62,741 bases of DNA from Muribaculaceae bacterium Zag1 (lineage in GTDB: Bacteria; Bacteroidota; Bacteroidia; Bacteroidales; Muribaculaceae): assembly GCA_002633115.1 (NCBI GenBank), contig NWBJ01000094.1:1-62741 (forward strand), read 5' to 3'. The position numbers and the translations under genes were made by a program. The notes below the pieces were generated by a model. The model was not told the DNA's origin. It saw nothing but the letters and a program-made list of their open reading frames with translations, and did no database searches. Positions 16,150 to 25,358 of the stretch are shown in pieces (position 1 is the stretch's first letter; every line of letters starts with the position of its first letter).

Positions 16150-16173
16150 CGAAAATTTCGCGCGAAAATTTCG
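16150..16173. promoter_or_regulatory. Duplicated CGAAAATTTCG site upstream of the ATPase fragment
   Basis: Two exact copies of the palindromic 11-mer stand at 16150-16160 and 16163-16173, 13 bases apart. The nearer copy supplies TTCG at the -33 position, 21 bases from the -7 TAACTTTG. The same arrangement is found before the paralogue at 20-730. Confidence 0.65.
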
Positions 16174-16272
16174 CGCGACCCTTTTTTGGAATAAATAGGT
16201 TTTTTTACTTGGTAATTTGACGGAATAAATGTAATTTTGCGAGGTCAAATTTTAGGAATAAATGCGAAATTA

Positions 16273-16995
16273 ATGACTGAAAAGAAGATATTGCTGGATG
16301 TGCATACCCATACGATTGTGTCGGGGCATGCGTATAGCTCGATGCAAGAGATGGTGAAGGCTGCGGCCGAGAGAGGATTGGAGATGCTCGGCATCACCGA
16401 GCATGGGCCATCGATACCCGGAGCCTGCGACCCATTCTACTTTCGCAACCTGCATGTGGTGCCAAGAGTGATGTACGGCGTGAAGCTGTTGCTCGGGGCC
16501 GAACTTAACATACTCGACACCCGAGGCACCCTTGATATGGAGGAATTCTTTTGGCGCAAGATGGACTTGCGCATCGCCGGTATCCACTCTGCTTGTTACA
16601 CCCCTGGCACAGCCGAGGAGAACACCTCTGGAATGATTGCCGCAATACGCAGCCCTTGGACCCACATCATCAGCCATCCCGGCGATGGCACGGCCAAGCT
16701 CATCTTTGAGCCAATAGTCCTCGCAGCCAAAGAGACCCATACCCTGCTCGAAATCAACAATTCATCGCTCAACCCGGTGCGCCACAAAACCGAGGCTCGC
16801 GCCAACAACCTCGAAATCCTCCGCCTCTGCAAGCAATATGATGTGCCAGTTATCCTCGGCAGCGATGCCCACATCTCCTTTGATGTGGCGCGCACCGACC
16901 ACATCCTCCCCCTACTGGCCGAGGCGGATTTCCCCGACTCCCTCATCATCAACTATTCCCCTTCCGCTTTCCTCTCTTACCTCGGATTAGAATAG
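16273..16995 (+). CDS. PHP-domain phosphoesterase (YcdX-like)
   Basis: 240 residues of the polymerase-and-histidinol-phosphatase (PHP) superfamily, a metal-dependent phosphoesterase in the cytoplasm. Metal-site motifs seen in order are DVHTHTIVSGHAYS, GITEHGPSIPG, GAELNIL, AGIHSACY, ISHPGDG, LEINNSS and VILGSDAHISFD. Length and motif order match the YcdX subfamily rather than histidinol phosphatase or DNA polymerase PHP domains. An upstream TTG could add 12 residues, but a -7 element TAATTTTG (16232-16239) overlaps it, so the ATG at 16273 is preferred. The physiological substrate is unknown. Confidence 0.88.
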   Translation: MTEKKILLDVHTHTIVSGHAYSSMQEMVKAAAERGLEMLGITEHGPSIPGACDPFYFRNLHVVPRVMYGVKLLLGAELNILDTRGTLDMEEFFWRKMDLRIAGIHSACYTPGTAEENTSGMIAAIRSPWTHIISHPGDGTAKLIFEPIVLAAKETHTLLEINNSSLNPVRHKTEARANNLEILRLCKQYDVPVILGSDAHISFDVARTDHILPLLAEADFPDSLIINYSPSAFLSYLGLE

Positions 16996-17061
16996 ATTTC
17001 CCCATTTATCTAATCCATTATGGCATAGGGACAGCTTTCCAGGCGATGAGGTTGCTAATTA

Positions 17062-17098
17062 AGCCGCCCATCGCTGGGGGGGGGAGCGATGGGCGGCT
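17062..17098. terminator. 14-bp perfect hairpin with a G9 loop between convergent genes
   Basis: AGCCGCCCATCGCT (17062-17075) and its exact complement (17085-17098) flank nine consecutive G. It lies between the 3' ends of the PHP gene and the GH32 gene. There is no T-run, so termination would have to be non-canonical. Confidence 0.6.
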
Positions 17099-17141
17099 GG
17101 GGGTATTTACCTAATCTTTCCTATTGGAGACGGGGTAGGAG

Positions 17142-18674
17142 TTAATTCCAGATTGAGGAGAGGGAGCGATGACGGAGGGTTGAGGATGAGGCTGAAGAGG
17201 TTGCGCGATGATAGGTCTTGGATGGGTAGACGGTGAGAGTGCTAACAGTTAGGCCAGTGGAGGAGAGAATCTCAACCGAAGATTGGTCAATGTAAATGTT
17301 GAGTTCAATCTCATCCCCATTGCAATTGAGCAAGGATTTTACCGATGGCAGGGAGAATGAGGATGAGAATGATGTCTCACCCGTGGTGGAATTTCGCTTG
17401 GCCAAAAGCAAACCTGCGGTCGGGTTGATTTCCAATTCCAATTGCTCACCTTTGTCATTGCTCAGAATGAGGGTACTACTTTCTGCGACTGGAATAGTGG
17501 CTTGCATTTGGCATGGCCCAACGGAGGGGAAGTCCGCACCATTCTCCACGGTATCCCATTCGCCAGCTATGTTGTCAATCTCGCTAACTACTTTTGAGGA
17601 TAGGCATAATTCACCGTCAAATTCAACAAGGCTCAATTCTCTTGGCAAGGTCATGGCCGAGCGCCATGGACTGACAGGCGATACGCCGGCATAGTTCCAA
17701 TTGTTCATCCACCCGATCAGTACTTTACGATCATTGGGCAAATTGCTCCAAGTGACGCCAGCATAATTGTCAGGACCATAGTCAATCCATTTTGGATATG
17801 AGCCAGAATCAGCTGTAAATGTGGTGCCATCAAAGTCGCCAACGAAATACATTGTGCCGCTGCCACCGTTGGGGCCACCAGGATTTACGCTTACGATAAG
17901 CACCCAGACAGTAGAACCATTATAATCCAGGCTAATCAGATCGGGACATTCCCATTGGCCGAGATTGCAAGCTGCAATCGGAGAGGAGAAGTCGCTAAGC
18001 TTTTGCCAACTTTTGAGATTGGTCGATGACCAGAATTCGATTTTGTATTCATATCCGCAAGCGAGAGCCATAATCCAGCGCTGAGTGGCCTCATGCCAAA
18101 ACACCTTAGGGTCGCGGAAATCCGAGCGGTCGGTGTTGGGGATGATGGGATTGTTGGCGTAGCGCTCAAATGTATTGCCGCCGTCGGTGCTGTATGCCAA
18201 AGCTTGCTGCTGGTGGTCGCCATTGGCAGTATAGATGGCTATCATTGCATTGGCTCCGAATCCGGCAGTGTTGTTCTTGTCTATTACGCAGCAGCCTGAG
18301 AATACATCGCCAAGGGCATCGGGAGTGAGAGCAACGGCTTTCTCCTCCCAATGGATAAGGTCGGTGCTTGTGGCATGGCCCCACGACATATTGCCCCAGT
18401 CGGCGCTATAGGGATTGTATTGATAGAACATGTGGTATGTGCCATCAAGATATACCAATCCGTTGGGGTCGTTGATCCAGTTTTGGACTGGCGAGTAGTG
18501 GAATTGCGGGCGGTATGCCTCATCATATCCAGAGGCGGTCACTACGGTCCCTGAATCGTTGTCAGAGTCGCTCTCTGTGCTTATGGCCGGGAGGAAAACT
18601 TCCTCGACATCGTTGTCAGAGCAAGCTGCCAGAGCGAGCAATGAGGAAAGACATAATATATGGAAAGGTTTCAT
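17142..18674 (-). CDS. GH32 fructanase, surface lipoprotein (endo-levanase-like)
   Basis: 510 residues. Signal peptide with lipobox LALAAC (lipid Cys about residue 18) followed by an acidic Asp/Ser stretch, which favours surface export. GH32 five-bladed propeller: nucleophile Asp69 in WINDPNG, transition-state RDP at 187-189 (RDPKVF) and acid/base Glu242 in WECPDL. A C-terminal beta-sandwich follows (VEILSSTGLTVSTLTVYPS). It is the last gene of the susC-susD-binding protein-GH32 operon, 2 bases after the preceding stop. The same position and lipoprotein signal are found in BT1760, the surface endo-levanase of B. thetaiotaomicron, so levan is the likely substrate. Confidence 0.9.
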   Translation of the reverse strand: MKPFHILCLSSLLALAACSDNDVEEVFLPAISTESDSDNDSGTVVTASGYDEAYRPQFHYSPVQNWINDPNGLVYLDGTYHMFYQYNPYSADWGNMSWGHATSTDLIHWEEKAVALTPDALGDVFSGCCVIDKNNTAGFGANAMIAIYTANGDHQQQALAYSTDGGNTFERYANNPIIPNTDRSDFRDPKVFWHEATQRWIMALACGYEYKIEFWSSTNLKSWQKLSDFSSPIAACNLGQWECPDLISLDYNGSTVWVLIVSVNPGGPNGGSGTMYFVGDFDGTTFTADSGSYPKWIDYGPDNYAGVTWSNLPNDRKVLIGWMNNWNYAGVSPVSPWRSAMTLPRELSLVEFDGELCLSSKVVSEIDNIAGEWDTVENGADFPSVGPCQMQATIPVAESSTLILSNDKGEQLELEINPTAGLLLAKRNSTTGETSFSSSFSLPSVKSLLNCNGDEIELNIYIDQSSVEILSSTGLTVSTLTVYPSKTYHRATSSASSSTLRHRSLSSIWN

Positions 18675-18676
18675 GG

Positions 18677-20170
18677 TCAGCGAGTTTTGAGATATTCAAG
18701 TGAATTAGATGCCAGAGTGAGCACATTGGTTTGATAGATATTGTTTTTTGGATAGGCTGAAATGTCGGCAGAGCCATCGGGATTGCGCATTGAGAATTCG
18801 CATCCGCCATTGCCTTTGCAGAACACAGTGCCCTGGTATTCGGTCTGGCCTTGGCGAGCCTCCCAAACATTGAGCTGAGAAATCCAATCGATTTGGCTAT
18901 CCCAGATGCCGAGGGGATAGATGCCGAGTGTTTCGGTGCACATTGTATAGCAAGCCATATCTTGATTGCCAAGTCCAGTCCAAACTGATGGCAAGTTGAA
19001 CGACAGGCAATTGTGATCCTCGCTCCAGCCCGGACCCTTGAATGAGATCAGTTTGGTGCGGTCAGTCTCTGTAACCTCCAAGCCTTTATAGATTGAGTGG
19101 CTCGAAAAGTCAAGCTTGAAATTGCTGCCGGGATGCAATTGCACAGCCATGCTCCAAGTATCGGCATTATATCCGCCGTAGCCGCAACCGATTGAGCGGT
19201 CATTATTGCGGAAATCATCCATGGATACGCGGCCAAGGGTGGCGATGTATGGCACTGCATGGCTCCAAAGGAGCAGATTGCCTCCAGCTTTGTACCACTC
19301 CGAAACATAAGGAGCGGTTTCTGTCACAATGTCAGACATGGTGAATACTGCGTTTTCGTCCACACCCTCAAGGTCACGGAGCCAGAACAGCACACGATAA
19401 GGCTCAAGATCGTCGGCCGATGCGATATCGCCAAAGTAGACATATTCCGAGCTGGGGTATTCGCTTTGCAGCCATAGCCAAGCGCATGCCTCGTCGTCAT
19501 CTCCCTGCTCGATGAGTTCTTCAGCGGTAGGATAGACGCTGAGGAATCCAATGGCAGTCTTGCCAATCTTCAGAGAAGTGGTGGATGCGAGAGATGATCC
19601 TTGCGAATTGGCAGCCCTGAGCGTTACGCTCCAGTTGTCGCCAACCACTACATTTGAGATCACATATTCTGTCTCTGAGGCTGAGAGCGTCTCAGATATT
19701 GTTCGCGAACCATTGGTAGCGGTCAGTTGAATCTCTGTGGCATCTGCAGGTGAAGTCCATTCTACCAGAGCGTTGTATCCACCAGCCACATCCACTTGCT
19801 TCATAGATACTGAGGATACTGCTGATGCGCCAAGACGAGTGTAAGCCATAACCACGCCGGTGGAATAGTTGGTACCATCGGTTGACTTGAACACGTAGGT
19901 GTATTCAACATTAGTGTCAACATTTTTGTGGGTGTAGGTATTTCCGTCAACTACTTCTGTACCTGCTTTTGTGCCATCAGCATAGAGGGTGATTTGGGTT
20001 GATAAGGTGCCAGGCTGAGTCCAGCTCCACTGCAAATCATCATCGATGAGTTGGCATGAGAGCGAGGCGCTCAGTTGTTCTGAGAGAATTGGAACTGAGG
20101 TATCGATATCGCGATCCTGGCAGCTGGTAAGGGCTATTGCGCAGCCTATGATAAGATATATTGGTTTCAT
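18677..20170 (-). CDS. DUF4960-type surface glycan-binding lipoprotein
   Basis: 497 residues with lipobox ALTSC (lipid Cys about residue 17). The N-terminal half has two fibronectin-like beta domains (SCQLIDDDLQWSWTQPG; YNALVEWTSPADATEIQL). The C-terminal half (YPTAEELIEQGDDDEACAWLW ... FKGPGWSEDHNCLSFNLPSVWTGLG) matches the style of DUF4960 proteins encoded next to susD in fructan loci, such as BT1761, a levan-binding protein. It has no catalytic motif. It follows susD by about 20 bases. Confidence 0.82.
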   Translation of the reverse strand: MKPIYLIIGCAIALTSCQDRDIDTSVPILSEQLSASLSCQLIDDDLQWSWTQPGTLSTQITLYADGTKAGTEVVDGNTYTHKNVDTNVEYTYVFKSTDGTNYSTGVVMAYTRLGASAVSSVSMKQVDVAGGYNALVEWTSPADATEIQLTATNGSRTISETLSASETEYVISNVVVGDNWSVTLRAANSQGSSLASTTSLKIGKTAIGFLSVYPTAEELIEQGDDDEACAWLWLQSEYPSSEYVYFGDIASADDLEPYRVLFWLRDLEGVDENAVFTMSDIVTETAPYVSEWYKAGGNLLLWSHAVPYIATLGRVSMDDFRNNDRSIGCGYGGYNADTWSMAVQLHPGSNFKLDFSSHSIYKGLEVTETDRTKLISFKGPGWSEDHNCLSFNLPSVWTGLGNQDMACYTMCTETLGIYPLGIWDSQIDWISQLNVWEARQGQTEYQGTVFCKGNGGCEFSMRNPDGSADISAYPKNNIYQTNVLTLASNSLEYLKTR

Positions 20171-20190
20171 TTTGATAAGTCGTTAAGTCA

Positions 20191-21933
20191 TTAATAACCT
20201 TGATTTTGCACATACAGCCCCGGCACATAGTAGAGCTGGTTGTAGGGCACGGGATAGAACTCATTCTTGTTGGGCGTAAAGTAAGCATCGCCGTAGTATT
20301 GAGCGTAGCTCTGGCCATCGTAAGTAGAATTCTTTTCGCTTTGGAAATAAGCGTTGAGAGTCTCGGATGCGATGCCCCAGCGGCGCAGGTCAAAGAATCG
20401 GCTGCTCTCCATGCTTAGTTCGATGCGGCGCTCCCAGCGCAGGCATTGGCGAGCCTTGGCCTTGTCGGCAAAGTATGATTCTGGATAGAGCGAGATTGAG
20501 CACTGGTCAGCAGCATAAGAGATGTGCTTTGAGATAGAGTTGGCAGCGCGTTGGCGTATCTCGTTGATGATGGTGCGAGCTTCTGCCAGTTCGTTTAGTT
20601 CGATAAGGGCCTCGGCGCGCATGAGCATCACATCGGTATAGCGCAGCACATAATCATTCATAGCGAAAGCTTGCCAAGAGCCATTGTAAGTTTCGCCCTG
20701 AGAACGCTGAGGCACATCCTTCATCGAGGTGTAGTAGCCGTAAGTGTTGGGAGTGCGGGAATTATCTTTGGTCAAGGTATATTCTTCCTCGTATTTGTAG
20801 GGGAAGGTAGGCATACCTACGGTGTGGAATAGACGCGGATCCCATTTCTGCGAGGTGGGCGAGCCATTGATAGGATAGGCAATCTCATCATTGTAGGTAT
20901 CCATCATAGGCAGACCATCCGAGGTTTTGAAAGCGTTGACCAGATTCTGCGAGGGCTTGTGAAAATCCCAACCGCACGACCAAATGCCCCAAACTCCATT
21001 GAGCATATTGCTCCAATTGGCGCGGCCATAAGTGGTGTTGTCTTCGGTGTACTGGCTTGTCTGTACGGCAAAGATCGACTCTTGGCTGTTTTTGTAGTCG
21101 GGGAGGAAGATGTCGCCAAAATCCTCAAGGTATCCATAGCTTGAGTTGCGCACCACTGCGGTATAGGTGTCAACCTTGCGCATATAATCCGAGTTGATGT
21201 AAGCCTCGCCGGTGTTGGCCTCGTATCCGTCGCCCCAAGCGATGTAGAGATAACACTTTGCGAGATATCCGGCTGCTGCGATTTTGTTGGTGCGTCCTCC
21301 GTCGCTCTGGGTCTCAGGCAGGCCATTGTAGGCATCAGTGAAGTCATCGATGACTTTCTGCCAAAGTTCGTCGTAGCTGAATTCATCGTTACGAGTCGAT
21401 TCATGGGTGCCATTTTCAAGCACATTCTCATCAATCCAAGGAATCTGACGGAACATAGTGAGGAGCTTGAAATAGAAGTGGCCACGCAGGAATTTCACCT
21501 CGGCAGTGCGCTGGGCAGCCACGTCGGCGCCTAATTTCTCTGTGCCATAGTCGCGCAATGAGAGCAGAGCGCGGTTGCAGCGCGAGATTGCGCAATATAG
21601 GCGATACCACAGTTCATCGAGTTCGCCGGGGGTTGAGGTCAGCGTCGACCAAATTTCCATGGGATGATAGCCGGTGTCGGTAGTGCCTGATCCACCCTTA
21701 AGGCAGTCGTCAGAACCGAGGTCGGCATAGGGCCAGAGATTGAATGGGTAGGTGTACCAGCAGTCGCCGAGCATTGCGTAGGCAGCGGTCACCATTTCTT
21801 CGGGGCTCTCCATAGCCACCGATTCGTCGATTACGCCAGTAGGTTGGATTTCGATGAAATCATCAAAGGCGTTGCATCCGGCCAGCATTGCGGCAGAGAT
21901 GCCAAATATGATTGATTTTAAAGAGGTTTTCAT
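20191..21933 (-). CDS. SusD/RagB-type outer-membrane lipoprotein (fructan locus)
   Basis: Glycan-binding lid of the SusC/D importer, 580 residues. From MKTSLKSIIFG the lipobox is AAMLAGC (about residue 20). SusD features are the TPR-like helical core (AEVKFLRGHFYFKLLTMFRQIPW), the PQTQSDGG-type hinge seen as LPETQSDGGRTNKIAAAGYLAK, YVLRYTDVMLMRAEALIEL and LRWERRIELSMESSRFFDLRRWG. The frame extends upstream to 21960, but the lipoprotein signal begins at 21933. It is 33 bases downstream of susC. Confidence 0.93.
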   Translation of the reverse strand: MKTSLKSIIFGISAAMLAGCNAFDDFIEIQPTGVIDESVAMESPEEMVTAAYAMLGDCWYTYPFNLWPYADLGSDDCLKGGSGTTDTGYHPMEIWSTLTSTPGELDELWYRLYCAISRCNRALLSLRDYGTEKLGADVAAQRTAEVKFLRGHFYFKLLTMFRQIPWIDENVLENGTHESTRNDEFSYDELWQKVIDDFTDAYNGLPETQSDGGRTNKIAAAGYLAKCYLYIAWGDGYEANTGEAYINSDYMRKVDTYTAVVRNSSYGYLEDFGDIFLPDYKNSQESIFAVQTSQYTEDNTTYGRANWSNMLNGVWGIWSCGWDFHKPSQNLVNAFKTSDGLPMMDTYNDEIAYPINGSPTSQKWDPRLFHTVGMPTFPYKYEEEYTLTKDNSRTPNTYGYYTSMKDVPQRSQGETYNGSWQAFAMNDYVLRYTDVMLMRAEALIELNELAEARTIINEIRQRAANSISKHISYAADQCSISLYPESYFADKAKARQCLRWERRIELSMESSRFFDLRRWGIASETLNAYFQSEKNSTYDGQSYAQYYGDAYFTPNKNEFYPVPYNQLYYVPGLYVQNQGY

Positions 21934-21966
21934 AAGGGTTGTGTCAATTTGGTACTTCAAATCAGA

Positions 21967-24900
21967 TTAAAATCCTAATTGTATGCCTACTGATATCGAG
22001 GCGGCATGAGGATAATTCCAATCGCCGTTTTCGGGGTCAGAGCAAGTGAAGGCATCACTCTTGATGGTCAGCAGGTTTTGGCCCGAGACATATATGCGAG
22101 CATTGTCAAGACGTAGGCGGCTCTTAATCGATGTTGGCAGCGAGTATCCTATTTGCAGAGTGCGCAGCTTTAGCCATGAGCCATGCTCTACGAAGTAGGT
22201 TGAAGCGCGGCCTTCGTCGCCAGTATTGTTTGTTGTCAGGGCTGGAATGGTCGAGGAGGTATTGTCGGCTGTCCATGCACCGAGCAAGCGATTGCCCTTG
22301 TTGCTGCCAGCATCGGTGATGCTCCAGAAATCGGTCTGGAATTTCTGATTGTTGTACACATCCACTCCCTTTACGCCTTGCCAGAATGTCGATAGGTCAA
22401 AGCCTTTGTATGTGAGAGCGATGTTGAAACCAAAACTGAAATCAGGCACAGGATTGTAAATCCAGGTGCAGTCGTCGGCATTGATTACGCCGTTGCCATC
22501 AAGGTCGGCATATTTAAGTCCACCTACGCGAGCATTCTCCTGGCCAGAAGCGAGTACTTCTTCTTGCGATTGATACAGACCCTCGACCACATAGCCGACT
22601 ATTGATCCATAAGGCACGCCAGCCTCAACGAGATTTTGTGTGGTGGTATGAGCGTAAGAACCAGTAGCGGTAGAAGGGAGGTAAGTCACTTTGTTACGGA
22701 AAAAGTCGAGATTGGCATTGATGTCATAACCGAGGCCGCTGACTGAACCGCGCCATCCGAGTTGGAATTCCATACCCTTGTTGCGCAGGCTGGGTCCGTT
22801 GCTCCAAGATGCTCCGCCTTCGCCCATCGAGCCGAGGTAGGCCGGAGAGATCAGCATATCGTCAACATCCTTGATAAAGGCATCCGCCGAACCATAGAGA
22901 GAATTGTTGAAGAAGGCGAAGTCGATACCGACGTTCCACTGTGTAGCAGTCTCCCATTTCAGGTTGTTGTTGGCTGCTTGATATGTGCGATAGCCTGAGG
23001 GGAAGATGCCCGAGCCTTGGAGGTAGAGGTCGTAGGCAGTCGAGGTTACGCGATCATCGCCGTAGTCGGCTACGAAGAGGGAATAGCGAGCGTTGTTGTC
23101 GATGGCCTGGTTGCCAGTCTTGCCCCATGAGGCGCGTAGCTTGAGTTCGTTGATCCAGCTTGCCTTCAGATGACGGCTGATGCGGTAGCCCAGGGTTGCA
23201 GCCGGGAATGTGCCATAGCGATTGTTCTTGCCAAATCGGCTGGAGCCGTCGCGGCGAATAGTAAATGAGGCGAGAAGCAGGTCATCGTAATTGTAATCGA
23301 CTTTGCCAAAGAATGACACCAGACGGTATCCGGTCTGGGCACCAGAAACGCTCTGGGTGCCAGTGGCGGCGTTGGGCCACATATAATCGTTAGTCTCGAC
23401 ATCATACCCCTCGGCGTAAGCACCAAATTCTTTGCGTGATTGGCTGTTGAGTTCCAAGCCAGCCAAAAGGGAGATGCGATTCTTCTCAGCAAGGGTAAAT
23501 TCATATTGGGCCGTGTTGCTCCAAGTCCACTTTGAATCATTGGCTTGGGCAGTCGAGGTCTTAGCGATGTCGTTGTTGACGATGTCGCTATGGTAGGTGA
23601 ATGTGCGGTAGTGGCTGAAAGCAGCGTCATAGTCGATGCCAAAGTTGGAGCGTAGGAGTAGACCAGTGAAGGGACGGATGTCAATATAGGCATTGCCGAA
23701 TACGCGCCATACTTCGAGTTCGTTGTCACGATTCTGATAGAGTTCGCGCAGCGGGTTTTGGCGATCGCTCATGCCGCCTACGGGACCGGAGAATGTTTCG
23801 CCATCTTCTTCGTAGACTGGCACGGTCGGAGCCATCTTCAGAGCATTCTCCATTGGGGATGAGGCTACTTGGCGAGTGTGGGTGAGGGTGAAATTCTCAC
23901 CTATGGTCAGGGCTTTGCCCAGGATGTAGCTGGTGTTGACGCGAGCAGCGATATTTTCAAAGTCGGTGTATTTGAGGATGCCTTCAGCCTTTTTGTAACC
24001 GAGCGAGAACATTGAGGTAGAGCGCTCCGTGGCATTCGACATTGAGATATTGTATTGTTGTGTAAAGCCAGTGCGAGAGATTGCATCGAGCCAGTCAGTG
24101 TCGGCGCAGCGCATTGTGCGCGAACTGTTGATGTACCCGTCGTAGAGGCCATTGACAGTGTAATTCTCATAGTTGCCAGTGGCGGGATTGTAGGCAGAGA
24201 TAGGAATGCCAGCCGATGCATTGAGATTGAGACCGTAATTGCTTGCATAGGCCACTGGGTCGAGGCCGTCGTTGAGAGCAGCTTGAGCCATAGCGGTTGC
24301 ATACTCTGAGGTATTGCACAGGCTCATGGTGCTTTGGTTGGTGTAGAATTGGGCGGTGAGGCTTGCCGAGAAATCAATCTTTATGCCCTCGCCCTTCTTG
24401 CCTTTCTTGGTGGTGATGATGATCACGCCATTGGCGGCGCGGCTGCCGTAGATTGAGGCCGAAGCTGCATCTTTCAGCACTTGGATGCTCTCGATATCGT
24501 TTGCGTTGAGCGAATTGAGAGTGTTGGTAGTGGGTACGCCGTCGATGACGAATAGAGGATCCTGCGATGAGTTGAATGATCCGATACCGCGGATGCGGAT
24601 TGTGCCAGTGCCTGAGGGCGAACCGTCAGAAGTGATTGTCATGCCAGGGACCTTGCCTTGGAGGGCGCGCATAGGGTCGGTGTCGCTGTTGGTCTTGAGT
24701 TCGTCAACCTTTACAACTGACACTGCGCCGGTGAGGTCGGCTTTGCGTTGGGTCTGGTAGCCCACTACCACTACATCATCGAGCAGGTTGGCATTTTCTT
24801 CAAGCTTGATTGTCATGCTTGGTGTGGCAGGGCTTTCTTGGGTCTTATATCCAATATAGGAGAATCTAAGCAGAGAACCTTCTTCGACTTTTATTGAGAA

Positions 24901-25080
24901 TAGTCCGTCTATGTCGGTGGTGACGCCCAAGCTGGGATTGTCCACTGATTGCACTGAAGCGGCAATTATGGGTTCGCCGTCCGAAGCAGACACCACCGAA
25001 CCGTTGACGGTGATGACATCGGCTCGGAGTGCCAGAGCAGAACTTATGGCGAGCGCGACTGAAAGAATTGTCTTAGTCAT
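21967..25080 (-). CDS. SusC/RagA TonB-linked outer-membrane transporter (fructan locus)
   Basis: 1037 residues. Signal peptide (MTKTILSVALAISSALALRA), a carboxypeptidase-D-regulatory-like domain (VNGSVVSASDGEPIIAASV...FSIKVEEGSLLRFSYIGYK, about residues 25-95), the SusC-specific DDVVVVGYQTQRKADLTGAV TonB-box/plug entry, a plug with IRIRGIGSFNSSQDPLFVIDG and IEVLKDAASASIYGSRAANGVI, and a beta-barrel ending in Phe (SVGIQLGF). It imports oligosaccharides together with SusD. A -7 element TAATTTTG stands at 25146-25139, with no clear -33, as expected for a gene activated by the adjacent hybrid sensor. Confidence 0.94.
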   Translation of the reverse strand: MTKTILSVALAISSALALRADVITVNGSVVSASDGEPIIAASVQSVDNPSLGVTTDIDGLFSIKVEEGSLLRFSYIGYKTQESPATPSMTIKLEENANLLDDVVVVGYQTQRKADLTGAVSVVKVDELKTNSDTDPMRALQGKVPGMTITSDGSPSGTGTIRIRGIGSFNSSQDPLFVIDGVPTTNTLNSLNANDIESIQVLKDAASASIYGSRAANGVIIITTKKGKKGEGIKIDFSASLTAQFYTNQSTMSLCNTSEYATAMAQAALNDGLDPVAYASNYGLNLNASAGIPISAYNPATGNYENYTVNGLYDGYINSSRTMRCADTDWLDAISRTGFTQQYNISMSNATERSTSMFSLGYKKAEGILKYTDFENIAARVNTSYILGKALTIGENFTLTHTRQVASSPMENALKMAPTVPVYEEDGETFSGPVGGMSDRQNPLRELYQNRDNELEVWRVFGNAYIDIRPFTGLLLRSNFGIDYDAAFSHYRTFTYHSDIVNNDIAKTSTAQANDSKWTWSNTAQYEFTLAEKNRISLLAGLELNSQSRKEFGAYAEGYDVETNDYMWPNAATGTQSVSGAQTGYRLVSFFGKVDYNYDDLLLASFTIRRDGSSRFGKNNRYGTFPAATLGYRISRHLKASWINELKLRASWGKTGNQAIDNNARYSLFVADYGDDRVTSTAYDLYLQGSGIFPSGYRTYQAANNNLKWETATQWNVGIDFAFFNNSLYGSADAFIKDVDDMLISPAYLGSMGEGGASWSNGPSLRNKGMEFQLGWRGSVSGLGYDINANLDFFRNKVTYLPSTATGSYAHTTTQNLVEAGVPYGSIVGYVVEGLYQSQEEVLASGQENARVGGLKYADLDGNGVINADDCTWIYNPVPDFSFGFNIALTYKGFDLSTFWQGVKGVDVYNNQKFQTDFWSITDAGSNKGNRLLGAWTADNTSSTIPALTTNNTGDEGRASTYFVEHGSWLKLRTLQIGYSLPTSIKSRLRLDNARIYVSGQNLLTIKSDAFTCSDPENGDWNYPHAASISVGIQLGF

Positions 25081-25236
25081 GGTGTAAATCTGTAGGGGAT
25101 TTAGTAAAGTTGATGGTAATTTGGGTAAGAATCTGTTGCAAAATTACTATCAAAAAGGGGCGGAAATATGTAACGAATGTTGCAATGGATGAAAATCCGG
25201 TTTCATGGTAACGTGAATTTTATGTTTTGGAACTGA

Positions 25237-25351
25237 AACCGCAGATTGACACAGATTTTCACTGATTTCCCTATATGACTACTAATTGAGACTTGCTATC
25301 AATAAAAGACTTGTATCAATAATCTGTGTAAATCTGTGTGAATCTGCGGTT
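25237..25351. repeat. Inverted repeat of GCAGATT/CACAGATT words
   Basis: Arms 25237-25257 and 25331-25351 agree at 20 of 21 positions, with an additional TCTGTGTAAATC unit at 25323-25334. The repeat lies between susC and the hybrid sensor gene and could form a long hairpin in the sensor transcript. Confidence 0.7.
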
Positions 25352-25358
25352 GCTGAGC

